Positions 44,776 through 53,725 of a stretch of 64,000 nt of DNA are shown in pieces (positions within the stretch are counted from its first letter, which is position 1; the number at the start of each line of letters is the position of its first letter). A model generated the notes under the pieces. It was given only the letters and a program-made list of their open reading frames with translations. It ran no database searches and was not told where the DNA came from. The translations under genes and the position numbers were made by a program. This DNA comes from Bacillota bacterium (GTDB taxonomy: Bacteria; Bacillota; UBA4882; UBA8346), in NCBI GenBank assembly GCA_023429995.1, contig JAEZCE010000020.1:40957-104956 (forward strand), written 5' to 3'.

Positions 44776-45567
44776 ATGGCCATAAAAATAAAACAGCTTC
44801 TGTTCAATTTTTATTATGGGTCGATGTTTACGATGGTTACGATCTTATTTTTCATTATTTTACCACTATATCTGTTGGCTTCCATTGCTTTTTTCAAACG
44901 AAAAATGGATGTTGCTTTGCGCAGGGGAATTGTTGTATACGGATGGATTCTCGTTACAATTGTTCCTTTTTTTGCACCGGTTGAGGTTGAGTCCCGTACT
45001 GAAACCCCTCAATTTCCTGCCATTGTGGTAGCCAACCATAGTTCGGCGATCGATCCTTTTCTGTTTGGCGCCTTGCTTATTGACGCTTGTTTCATTGCCA
45101 CATGGCCTTTTAAAATACCGGTATATGGAATTCTGATGCGCCTGGCAAGGTATGTCAGCGCCAACGATGGTTGGGAGATAGTCTGCCGGAAGTGCGCCGC
45201 GGTTCTTGATTCGGGTACTTCCATCATTATTTGGCCGGAGGGGCACCGCTCCAAAAATGGCCGTTTAGGCCGTTTCCGAAATGGCGCATTTTCTCTGGCA
45301 GTGAAGACCGGATTTCCCATCCTGCCGGTTTGTATCATCGGGTCGGGGAACTTCCTGCCCCCGGGTAAAAAAGTGATGTGCCCGGGTAAAATTAAACTAA
45401 TTTTACTCGACCCGATTTTTCCGAATGTTCATGATAATCCCGAGGAAGAAATGATCCGGATGCGAAAAGCCGCTAAATCCGTTATTCAAAAAACCCTTGA
45501 TGAACACATCCAACCCATAGAAACTGTTTCTGATGGGAAGAGTTTTGAAAGAGGAGAAAAATGTTAA
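44776..45567 (+). CDS. PlsC-like 1-acylglycerol-3-phosphate acyltransferase
   Basis: 263 aa. Seen: N-terminal membrane segments (about 12-35 and 50-65), acyltransferase block I ANHSSAIDPF (NHX4D), block III WPEGHRSKNGRLGRFRNGA and LPVCIIGSGN. Acylates a glycerol- or sugar-type acceptor. Homologues with this arrangement are found in aryl-polyene loci. Overlaps the ABC ATPase start by 7 bp, tying it to export. Confidence 0.88.
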   Translation: MAIKIKQLLFNFYYGSMFTMVTILFFIILPLYLLASIAFFKRKMDVALRRGIVVYGWILVTIVPFFAPVEVESRTETPQFPAIVVANHSSAIDPFLFGALLIDACFIATWPFKIPVYGILMRLARYVSANDGWEIVCRKCAAVLDSGTSIIIWPEGHRSKNGRLGRFRNGAFSLAVKTGFPILPVCIIGSGNFLPPGKKVMCPGKIKLILLDPIFPNVHDNPEEEMIRMRKAAKSVIQKTLDEHIQPIETVSDGKSFERGEKC

Positions 45568-46223
45568 TCCACGCCAAAAATGTTTCCAAGGTTTATACAA
45601 TGGGTAAGGTCGAGATTAAAGCCCTCCAAAATGTTAATCTGGCTATCGAAAAGGGTGATTTTATATCCCTGATGGGGCCTTCGGGCGCCGGAAAATCAAC
45701 CCTGCTCCATATCATCGGTTGTCTGGACAACCCCACGGAAGGCACTGTTGAAATATACGGCCAGAAAATTCAAAATATGAAGGACAGTCAATTGTCGGTC
45801 TTTCGCAATCGTCATATCGGCTTCATTTTTCAAAGTTTTAACTTGATGTCGGTTTTAAATGTTTATGAGAATGTTGAGTATCCGCTGATGATTCGGGGCG
45901 AAAAAGTGGATAAAGATAAAGTGCTGAAAATCATCGAATCCGTCGGCTTGATTGATTATTTAAAACACCGTCCCGACGAGCTTTCCGGCGGACAGAGACA
46001 AAGAGTGGCGATTGCCAGGGCTCTGGTAACCAACCCCGACATTATATTGGCGGATGAGCCCACAGCAAACCTTGATTCAAAAACCGGGGAGAAAATCATT
46101 TCTCTTTTATTGGAACTGAATACCAACCATAAGGTGACCTTTTTATTTTCTACCCATAATGAGATGGTTTCCAAATACGCCAAACGGGTTATTAACATTC
46201 TTGATGGTGAGCTACATGAATAG
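45561..46223 (+). CDS. ABC transporter ATPase (LolD/MacB type)
   Basis: 220 aa. Seen: Walker A GPSGAGKST, Q-loop FQSFNLM, signature LSGGQRQRVAIARAL, Walker B IILADEPTANLD and switch His STHNEM. The LolD/MacB/FtsE subgroup is supported by length and by the two FtsX-type permeases directly downstream. Drives extraction of lipids or lipoproteins from the inner membrane. Confidence 0.94.
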   Translation: MLIHAKNVSKVYTMGKVEIKALQNVNLAIEKGDFISLMGPSGAGKSTLLHIIGCLDNPTEGTVEIYGQKIQNMKDSQLSVFRNRHIGFIFQSFNLMSVLNVYENVEYPLMIRGEKVDKDKVLKIIESVGLIDYLKHRPDELSGGQRQRVAIARALVTNPDIILADEPTANLDSKTGEKIISLLLELNTNHKVTFLFSTHNEMVSKYAKRVINILDGELHE

Positions 46224-46234
46224 GGAATGAGGGA

Positions 46235-47464
46235 ATGATGCTTATTTTCATAAAGATGGGATTTCGTAATTTACTTAAAAATCCTCGCCGTTCAATAAAA
46301 ACGATGCTTTCGATTGCTATTGGGCTAAGCGCCTGTTTATTGGTTCAGGGTTTTATGTCCCATACGCTTTTGGGTTTGCGGGAATCGCTCATCAATGGAG
46401 GAATCGGACATATTCAGATTTATCACCATGGTTACCTGGGATCCTCCAATGAAGACAGCTATCAATATTTGATAACCGATTCACCAAGGGTACTTCAGGA
46501 GTTAAAAAAAGTCCCCGGAATTAAACTTTTTGCGCCCCGTCTTGGCTTTCAAGGGATGATTTCATCCGGAGATAAAAGCGGGATTTTTATGGGAAGCGCC
46601 TGGATTCCCCGGGAGGAGCAAAAGTTAAATTCTTTCACAATGTTACAAAGCGGGTCTTTTTTACGGGATGATAAACCATTTGGAGTGGTTATCGGGAGCG
46701 GCCTGGCCCGTAAGCTCCATGTCGGTGTTGGCGACACGGTGACTTTGATGTCAACCATCAAGGGCGGCGGAGTTAACGCTCTCGATGTGGAAATTATCGG
46801 GATTGTGGAAGCTCAGATTAAAGCCTATAACGATGTGTTATTGATGGCCAATCTACCGACGATTCAAACCTTTATGGATTTGCCGAACTCGGTAAGCAGT
46901 GTCATTTTATTATTGGACAAGACCGGTAGTCTGGAAAAGACAAGGCCGTATATTGAAAAAATTTGCGTGAAACTGGGATTGGAGCAGCGCGACTGGAGCC
47001 AATTGGCTGGGAAACAGTACTCCCAACCCAAGCTCTTTTATGATTTAGTGTATTTGCTGATCATGGTGATTATTGTATTGGTAGTTATTCTGTCGATTAT
47101 CAATACCTTAAATCTTTCAATGCAAGAGAGAATTAAAGAAATTGGGACAATCCGCTCTCTAGGGACTACAAGGCTCCAGGTCGGGAAGATATTTATTTCC
47201 GAAAGTTTTCTCATCGGCTTAACCGGCGGTTTGCTTGGCATTGTCATCGGTTACGGCTTGGCGGGCATTTTCAATGCCATCGGCGGTATTCCCATCCCTC
47301 CTCCCCCCGGACATGCCAGGGGATATATAGCTTTTTTCAGGCCCGGTTTTATTCAGGCGCTTTGGTTATGGATGCTGTTTTTGATGACAGCGACAGTGGC
47401 TGGATTTTATCCGGCATTCCGGGCTGCCCGGTTACAAATCGTTGATGCCCTTCGCCGGATTTAA
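46235..47464 (+). CDS. FtsX/LolC-type ABC permease 1
   Basis: 409 aa. Seen: MacB-type layout with first membrane helix (about 20-42), a large periplasmic domain (about 45-270) and three C-terminal helices, with NTLNLSMQERIKEIGTIRSLGTTRLQV (short blocks NLSMQERIKEIGTIRSLG). About 40 percent visible identity by eye to the next gene, so they are tandem paralogues forming LolC/LolE-like heterodimer partners. Confidence 0.9.
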   Translation: MMLIFIKMGFRNLLKNPRRSIKTMLSIAIGLSACLLVQGFMSHTLLGLRESLINGGIGHIQIYHHGYLGSSNEDSYQYLITDSPRVLQELKKVPGIKLFAPRLGFQGMISSGDKSGIFMGSAWIPREEQKLNSFTMLQSGSFLRDDKPFGVVIGSGLARKLHVGVGDTVTLMSTIKGGGVNALDVEIIGIVEAQIKAYNDVLLMANLPTIQTFMDLPNSVSSVILLLDKTGSLEKTRPYIEKICVKLGLEQRDWSQLAGKQYSQPKLFYDLVYLLIMVIIVLVVILSIINTLNLSMQERIKEIGTIRSLGTTRLQVGKIFISESFLIGLTGGLLGIVIGYGLAGIFNAIGGIPIPPPPGHARGYIAFFRPGFIQALWLWMLFLMTATVAGFYPAFRAARLQIVDALRRI

Positions 47465-47475
47465 AGGAGATGGAT

Positions 47476-48699
47476 ATGTTTTATTTGAAGATTGGTTATC
47501 GAAATATCATCAAAAATTATCGGCGCTCTTTGATTACCATGACATCCATTATCATTGGCATGGTTGCCTGTCTGTTGACTCACGGCTTTTTTAATTGGAA
47601 TATGAATGTGCTGAAAGAATCGATGATTCATAATGGAATTGGCCATTATCAGTTATATGCGGCAGGTCACTCCAAATATGGCAATGATGATCCTTACCAA
47701 TATTTGATATCCGACACTGCGCCCATTATGAAAGAATTGCAAAAAATTCCCCAAGTTCAGCTGGTTACGGCCCGGATGACATTCAGCGGTATTTTGGCAT
47801 CCGCTACTCAATCCACCGTGGTTACCGGTGAAGCCGGAAATCCTGAGAATGAAACGAAACTGAATTCCAACTCCTATCTGGCAAAGGGAAGCTATTTAAA
47901 CAATAAAGAACCCGATGGGATCATGATTGGCGACGGGGTGGCCAAAAAGCTTTCAGTTAAAATCGGAGATACCTTAACCTTGATGGGAAACATGAGGGAC
48001 GGCGGGATTAACGCCGTCGACTTAAAACTAGTCGGCATTACCCGCAGTGGGTATTCAGAATTGGACAATTTGTCAGTCGTCACATCGTTGACCGTGATCC
48101 AAAATCTGTTAGGGATTGACAACAGTGTGCAAAAGATGGTCATCCTCTTAAAAGATACCCGTGATACGTCAGGAATGGTTCCCTCTTTGACCCGGATTTC
48201 TAAAAAATATCATCTTGAATACCGGGATTGGGAAAGTTTAGCCGAGTTTTACCACAGTCTCAAGTTAATGTATAATGTGGTTTTTGATATTATTATTTTT
48301 ATTGTATTGGCAATAGTCGTTTTTACCATATCCAATACGGTGAATATGAATCTTTCCGAGAGATTTCGTGAAATAGGGACCATTCGGGCTCTCGGCGCCA
48401 AAAGAGGCCAGGTTGCATTGATATTTATCGTTGAAAGTTTATTGTTAGGATTAATCGGCGGATTGATAGGACTGGTGATGAGTTATTTATTGATCGGCCT
48501 TACTGAATTGATTGGCGGTTTACCGGTAGTAATCCATGGAGCTCAAAAAGGGGTTTTAATGCGGGTGTTTTTTCATCCAACCCTGGCAGGAATTATCATT
48601 TGTATGGTGTTGTTTTCCCTGGTGGCGATGGCCGCCTCCATCTTCCCTTCCCGGAGAGCATCAAAAATTTCCATTACCGAGGCTTTGCGATGGATTTAA
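47476..48699 (+). CDS. FtsX/LolC-type ABC permease 2
   Basis: 407 aa paralogue of the preceding permease; shares GIGHYQLY, PYQYLI, INAVDLK-like and RFREIGTIRALGAKRGQV blocks. Same four-helix topology. ATG 47476 is 6 bp from GGAG. It ends just before a foldback element (48710), and the LolA-like gene follows that element, so the element lies inside what would otherwise be one export operon. Confidence 0.9.
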   Translation: MFYLKIGYRNIIKNYRRSLITMTSIIIGMVACLLTHGFFNWNMNVLKESMIHNGIGHYQLYAAGHSKYGNDDPYQYLISDTAPIMKELQKIPQVQLVTARMTFSGILASATQSTVVTGEAGNPENETKLNSNSYLAKGSYLNNKEPDGIMIGDGVAKKLSVKIGDTLTLMGNMRDGGINAVDLKLVGITRSGYSELDNLSVVTSLTVIQNLLGIDNSVQKMVILLKDTRDTSGMVPSLTRISKKYHLEYRDWESLAEFYHSLKLMYNVVFDIIIFIVLAIVVFTISNTVNMNLSERFREIGTIRALGAKRGQVALIFIVESLLLGLIGGLIGLVMSYLLIGLTELIGGLPVVIHGAQKGVLMRVFFHPTLAGIIICMVLFSLVAMAASIFPSRRASKISITEALRWI

Positions 48700-48709
48700 A
48701 TAAATTTTT

Positions 48710-49326
48710 CTGATTATAAAGCTAACTCAGGAAGAAGATAAAGAAAAGAACATCGATAGGATGAGAGAATTGCCGGTTTGGTTGGGTGCGGCGTGAAAAG
48801 CTGCGCATTACGTCGTTACTCAATCACTCCGATCCTCGGTGTACATCCAGTACACCTCCGGTTCTCGTTCAGTCGTTCCTAGTACTGCTTGCTTTTGACG
48901 CCGCAAGTTTATTCAAGGAAGTTGGCCCAACCAAACCGGCAAGGTCTATCTCGGCGCATCTGGGTAAGCGCCGAAACTCGGGTAACCATCATTATTTTAG
49001 AATCGATACCAATTTACAAAGAATACAAAAATAATGATGGTAAATCTAAAGTGGACCTACTTTAGCCAAAAGAGTATGTCATCCGGCGCTTTCACAGCGG
49101 TGCGCCGGGATAAAACTTGCCGAAATGAAAGAGCCAACTTCGTTGAGTATACTTGCGGCGTCAGGAGCAAGCAGAGCTAGGAAGGCGGGAAGTGAAGACC
49201 GGAAGCGTACTCAATGTACGCTGAGGACTGGAACGACCAACTGACGACGCTATACGCCGCTCATCACGCCGCACTCGCTCATTTCGGCAACGTCTCTATT
49301 ATTTGCTGATTCATCTTTATAATCAT
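48710..49326. mobile_element. Foldback/MITE-like element, copy A
   Basis: About 617-bp non-coding element with global inverted symmetry. Outer ends are TGATTATAAAG and CTTTATAATCA; the interior holds two inverted halves of roughly 150-250 bp (left TGACGCCGCAAG near 48897, right CTTGCGGCGTCA near 49155), each with mini-palindromes, and a central 14-bp stem ACCATCATTATTTT (48985-48998) / AAAATAATGATGGT (49028-49041). A 10-bp ATAAATTTTT at 48700-48709 recurs at 49327-49336 as a likely target duplication. No transposase. A near copy is at 55427-56065. Confidence 0.78.
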
Positions 49327-49359
49327 ATAAATTTTTGAGGAGTGTCAAAAGGAGGACAA

Positions 49360-50100
49360 ATGAAATTATTGAAGTACTTGACGGTCATGGGTCTGACTTT
49401 ATTGCTGTGCGCGTCGGTAAACGGGAGCGGGCTTACAGCGGAAGAGATTATCCAAAAGGTTGATGCCCATAATTTTATTGCCAATAATTTTGAAATGACC
49501 ATCCGTGTCGAAACTTACAATAAAAATAAGACCCAAGCTCCCACCGTTATGAAGGGTTATGTGAATGACGGTGAGATGACTTCGCTCGTCTTTTTGGAAC
49601 CGGCCAATATGAAAGACCGAAAAATCGTAATAAAAGGCAACGATATGTGGATTATCATCCCGAAGGTTAAGAATCCCATTCATGTTACACCCTCTCAAAA
49701 ACTGATGGGCGGAATATCTTACGGCGATGTTGTGAAAGTTAAATATGCCAGTAGCTTTCAGGCTAAAATCAATGGTGAAGAAGAAATTACCGGCCTGAAT
49801 TCCGACGGGACGAACTCCGCCGCTCAAAATTGCTATCGGCTTGAACTAACCGCCAAGGAAGCGAAGCAAAGTTATCATCAAATTATGATTTGGGTTGAAC
49901 AACAGGATTTTCTTCCCGTCAAAGCAGACTTTTATGCCCTGAGCGGCAAAAAAATGATGACTGTTTTTTATACCGGCGCCAAACCATTGAACGGCAAAAC
50001 GGTTGTCACAAAAATGTTTTTATTGGATCAAATTAATCTTGCCAAACATGTATCGGTTGAGTATTCAGATATTAAAATAAATAACGGATTTCAAAATTAA
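49360..50100 (+). CDS. LolA-like outer-membrane lipoprotein-sorting protein
   Basis: 246 aa. Seen: signal peptide (about 1-24, LLLCASVNGSG), then a domain with NNFEMTIRVETYNKNK, SLVFLEPANMKDRKIVIKGNDMWIIIPK (short blocks VFLEP, KGNDMWIIIPK) and FYALSGKKMMTVFY, typical of the LolA-like family often annotated as outer membrane lipoprotein-sorting protein. Expected to carry a lipid or lipoprotein across the periplasm from the LolD-type transporter upstream. ATG 49360 sits behind AAGGAGG. Confidence 0.88.
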   Translation: MKLLKYLTVMGLTLLLCASVNGSGLTAEEIIQKVDAHNFIANNFEMTIRVETYNKNKTQAPTVMKGYVNDGEMTSLVFLEPANMKDRKIVIKGNDMWIIIPKVKNPIHVTPSQKLMGGISYGDVVKVKYASSFQAKINGEEEITGLNSDGTNSAAQNCYRLELTAKEAKQSYHQIMIWVEQQDFLPVKADFYALSGKKMMTVFYTGAKPLNGKTVVTKMFLLDQINLAKHVSVEYSDIKINNGFQN

Positions 50101-50365
50101 GGGGGATTTTTACTATTTGGGAAGAATTCCCGATATCCGGTTCGGTTTCTCTTAGCCTTAAAGCCTTGAGAATATCAAGGAATTGGGCTATTTCCTTTTG
50201 CAAAAACAAGCATGATGAAGTATAATAAATAATAAGTTAGAATTGTTTTTAATGTTTTTCTCTTTGGTATTGGGTTTTTGACTTATCTTCTAAATTGGGA
50301 AAAATTGTAATAATTAACCGGATTTCAATTTTTGATTCAAAAGTTAAAGATGAAGGGAAATGAAT

Positions 50366-51091
50366 ATGGCAAAAAAAGTCGCCTTCATTACCGGGGCAAG
50401 CCGGGGAATCGGCGCCTCAATCGCTTTGAGATTGGCTGCTGACGGATATCACATTTGGGCCAATTATCGAAGCAACCATCAGGCTGCGGCACAGTTGCAA
50501 CAAAAGATCGAAGCAATCGGACAGGAATGCCTGCTGCTTCCGTTTGACGTCGGTTCGATGGAAGAGACGGAAAAGGTATTGCAGCCCATGTTGGAAGAGG
50601 AAACTCCGGAAGTATTGGTTAATAATGCCGGCATTACAAGAGATTCACTTTTGGTTTGGATGACGGATAAGGATTGGCATGATGTAATCGACACTACCTT
50701 AAACGGCTATTTTAACGTAACCAAAAAAGTGGTTTTTTATATGATGCAGAAACGAAAAGGCTCGATTATCAATATTTCTTCAACGGCGGGGCAAAGCGGC
50801 TTGCCCGGACAAAGCAATTACTCTGCGGCGAAGGCCGGGATTATCGGCGCCAGCAAATCGCTTGCCCTTGAGGTTGCGGGCCGGGGGATCAGGGTGAATG
50901 TGGTTGCTCCGGGTTTTATCGAAACCGAAATGACCTCCAATTTGCCTTTGAAGGAAATTGTCGAAAGGATACCCATGAAGAGAATGGGTAATCCTGACGA
51001 AGTGGCCTCAGTCGTTTCGTTTTTGTGTTCTCCCGGGGCTTCCTATATTACGGGGCAAACTATTGCGGTGAATGGTGGAATTTATGTATAA
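50366..51091 (+). CDS. 3-oxoacyl-ACP reductase (FabG/ApeQ-like)
   Basis: 241 aa SDR. Seen: TGASRGIGASIALRL, NNAGITRDSL, Ser in NISSTAGQ, YSAAK, PGFIETEMT and ITGQTIAVNGGIYV; catalytic triad intact. Second ketoreductase of the locus and the one co-transcribed with KS genes, like ApeQ. ATG 50366 is 8 bp from GAAGGG. Overlaps the KS start by 8 bp. Confidence 0.92.
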   Translation: MAKKVAFITGASRGIGASIALRLAADGYHIWANYRSNHQAAAQLQQKIEAIGQECLLLPFDVGSMEETEKVLQPMLEEETPEVLVNNAGITRDSLLVWMTDKDWHDVIDTTLNGYFNVTKKVVFYMMQKRKGSIINISSTAGQSGLPGQSNYSAAKAGIIGASKSLALEVAGRGIRVNVVAPGFIETEMTSNLPLKEIVERIPMKRMGNPDEVASVVSFLCSPGASYITGQTIAVNGGIYV

Positions 51092-52298
51092 AGTCGCTAT
51101 TGTCGGAATGGGAATTGTATCATCCCTGGGGTCGGACTATCAAACCGTCACCGATTCACTGCGCCGCGGAGCTTCGGGTGTGGTTATCGATCCCCAAAGG
51201 GTAGAACTGGGTTTCCGAAGCCCATTAACGGGAAAAATCAAGGGATTTGTCAAACCCGAATTAAAAAACAAGCAACTCCGGACGATGACGGAAGAAACGG
51301 TCCAAGCTTATTCAGCGGCCGTTAACGCTTACACGCAGGCCGGATGGAATGAGGAAGAACTGGCAAGCCCTCAAACCGGTCTTATACTCGGCAACGACAG
51401 CACTGCGATTCCGGTTTCGGATTCTGTGGAAATCGTCAAAAATGAAAAAAGAACTTTGCCGATTGGAGCCACCCGGGTTTTTATGTCTTTAAATTCTCAT
51501 ATCACGATGAATTTAAATACGATACTGCAAACCCAGGGCGCAAGTTGGACGATTAGCGGCGCTTGCGCCAGTGGCGGACACGCCATTGGTCAAGCGGCTG
51601 ATTTAATTGCCGGCGGACGGCAGGAGCGGATTCTTTGCGGTGGAGTGCAGGAAATTAATTGGCAGGCTGTCTGTAGTTTTGATGCGACCGAAGCTTTTTC
51701 GCTCAGGCTCGACGATCCTACAAAGGCTTCACGGCCCTTCGACAAACAGCGGGATGGGTTGGTTCCAAGCGGCGGAGCGGCCATTGTAGCCCTGGAACGG
51801 ATGGATCTGGCAAAACAAAGAAATGCCGATATTTTAGGTGAAGTTCTGGGATATTCATTTTCTTCCGATGGTTTTAAACTGTCCCTACCTTCCGGCGCCG
51901 GGTTGCAACGATGCATGAGTGATGTAATAAGCCGTTCCGGAGTCCGGGCGCAGGATATTGATTATATTTCTGCCCATGCCACTTCAACCCCGATTGGCGA
52001 TCTTCGGGAAGCCGAAGCTATCCATGATATATTTGGAGAGAATATGCCATGGATTTCTTCGATAAAATCCATGACCGGTCACGAGATGTGGATGGCTGGA
52101 GCGGCGCTTGTGGTATACGGACTATTGATGTCCAGGGCAGGTTTTATAGCCCCCAATATTAATTTTACCGGTCAAGAAGAAGGGGCGCCCCCTTTAAAGA
52201 TTGCTACGGAGACCATCGATAAGAAACTGCAACTGATGCTGCTAAATTCGGCCGGATTTGGGGGAACTAATTCTTGCTTAATCATCAAAGCATATTAA
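51084..52298 (+). CDS. Beta-ketoacyl-ACP synthase I-like (complete triad)
   Basis: 404 aa. Seen: Cys161 in SGACASGG, His298 in SAHATSTPIGD (FabB-like rather than HGTGT) and His333 in TGHEMWMAGA. Resembles FabB/ApeO-type synthases. ATG 51084 with GGTGG upstream; overlaps fabG. The first of two complete KS genes flanking the oxidoreductase gene. Confidence 0.92.
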   Translation: MYKVAIVGMGIVSSLGSDYQTVTDSLRRGASGVVIDPQRVELGFRSPLTGKIKGFVKPELKNKQLRTMTEETVQAYSAAVNAYTQAGWNEEELASPQTGLILGNDSTAIPVSDSVEIVKNEKRTLPIGATRVFMSLNSHITMNLNTILQTQGASWTISGACASGGHAIGQAADLIAGGRQERILCGGVQEINWQAVCSFDATEAFSLRLDDPTKASRPFDKQRDGLVPSGGAAIVALERMDLAKQRNADILGEVLGYSFSSDGFKLSLPSGAGLQRCMSDVISRSGVRAQDIDYISAHATSTPIGDLREAEAIHDIFGENMPWISSIKSMTGHEMWMAGAALVVYGLLMSRAGFIAPNINFTGQEEGAPPLKIATETIDKKLQLMLLNSAGFGGTNSCLIIKAY

Positions 52299-53725
52299 AC
52301 CGACGCGTGGGCGCGCATGATGCGATTATTATCGGTTCGGGCATCAGTGGCTTAACAATGGCCTTGATTTTGGCGAAACAAGGGAAAAAGGTCGCGGTAT
52401 TTGAGAGGGATAAGGAGATTGCGCCCTTAATTAGACCTTATGCTCGCAAAGGTTGCGAGTGTAGCCCGGGACTCCATATTAGCGGCTGGATGGATGAAGG
52501 GGAAGTGATTGCCTCTTTTTTTCGTTATTTAAATATCGCCGATGGAGTCGAAAAAGGATTAATCGAGAAGGGATTTGGCAATGTGATTGTGGGAAGCCAT
52601 TGCTATCATATTCCCAGAGGGCTCGAAAATGTTGAAAAGAGCCTTCTAACCTATTTTCCGGAAAATGCGACGGCAATCCACAATTATATCCGGCAAATCC
52701 AAAAAGTGAATGAAGATTCGTTTTACTTAAATCATCAAGCCAATCCCAACCTTCGAAATGCCAAAGAGCTTATGAGTCCCGACAATTATACGCTTCGTGA
52801 AACTTTACAGAGGGATCACGCTTCGGAAGAACTCATTGAGGTATTGGGAACTTTAAATAACATTCTTGTCGGTAGCAAGGCTGACGAAGTGCCCTTTAAG
52901 GTTCATGCTTTGGTGCTGGGAGGTTTTTATCGTTCCTTGGGTTTTTTCACAATTGACGGGATTAAGCGGTTATTGTCTAATTTCAAGCGGGAACTTGCCA
53001 AGGTTGGGGTAGAGTTGTTTTTAAATTCCGAAGTGGATGAAATTCTAATGGATGGCGATAAAAACGCCATCGGGGTCAAAACCCGCCGGGGAGAACGTTG
53101 GTTAGCCCCTCTAGTCATTGCTTCATTTCATCCCAAATTATTAAATAACGAAGTAACATGCAAATCCCTACGTCCAATTTATCGGCGCCGCTTGGAGGAA
53201 GCGGAAAGCACTTTAGGGTTTTATGTGGTATTTTACAAGCTTGAAAACTTGAATGGTTTGGAATTTGAAAATTTCGCTTATTTTCATCGAGAATCCGGAA
53301 CAACTTTGGGAGTCACTTTTAATCATTCGGGTTCCCATAAAATACTTTGCGCCTTAATGGAAGACAAAGATCAGGATATATCTTTGGATGAAAAAGAACG
53401 AACTTGCCGTTCCCAGCAAAAGTTGAGATTTTTAGAAAATGTAATCTGCGATCAATTGCCTGATTTGAAAGGCAAGATGGTTTTATTAGATTTTCTCAAG
53501 CCATGGTCATTTGAACGCTACACCCGTACCGTGAATGGTTCGGCTTATGGAATCAAGCAAACCTTAAATTCCATGGGATTTCAGCATCGAACTCCGATGC
53601 GGGGATTGTATTTGGTGGGCCAGGCGATTTATCCGGGTTTTTTGGGTTCGATGATTTCCAGTTTTAGTTTGGCTTGCGAATTATTTGAACCCAATGAATT
53701 TTGGCAGAGGGTAATCGATCCATGA
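52274..53725 (+). CDS. FAD-dependent desaturase/isomerase (CrtI/CrtISO-like)
   Basis: 483 aa. Seen: N-terminal FAD site IIIGSGISGLTMALILAKQGKKVAVFER (blocks GSGISGL, VAVFER), a middle substrate domain, and C-terminal LYLVGQAIYPGFLGSMISS as in phytoene desaturase/carotenoid isomerase-type enzymes. No phytoene synthase gene is present, so the substrate is more likely the polyketide or acyl chain made by the adjacent synthases. TTG 52274 follows GGGGGAAC and overlaps the KS gene by 25 bp; GTG 52307 is an alternative start. Confidence 0.85.
   Translation: MLNHQSILNRRVGAHDAIIIGSGISGLTMALILAKQGKKVAVFERDKEIAPLIRPYARKGCECSPGLHISGWMDEGEVIASFFRYLNIADGVEKGLIEKGFGNVIVGSHCYHIPRGLENVEKSLLTYFPENATAIHNYIRQIQKVNEDSFYLNHQANPNLRNAKELMSPDNYTLRETLQRDHASEELIEVLGTLNNILVGSKADEVPFKVHALVLGGFYRSLGFFTIDGIKRLLSNFKRELAKVGVELFLNSEVDEILMDGDKNAIGVKTRRGERWLAPLVIASFHPKLLNNEVTCKSLRPIYRRRLEEAESTLGFYVVFYKLENLNGLEFENFAYFHRESGTTLGVTFNHSGSHKILCALMEDKDQDISLDEKERTCRSQQKLRFLENVICDQLPDLKGKMVLLDFLKPWSFERYTRTVNGSAYGIKQTLNSMGFQHRTPMRGLYLVGQAIYPGFLGSMISSFSLACELFEPNEFWQRVIDP

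Noticed and set aside
48786..49034. 82-aa frame inside foldback copy A (and its twin at 55505-55705)
   Set aside because: The same short frame recurs in both copies only because the elements are repeats; it has no domain, no ribosome site and is broken by indels between the copies.
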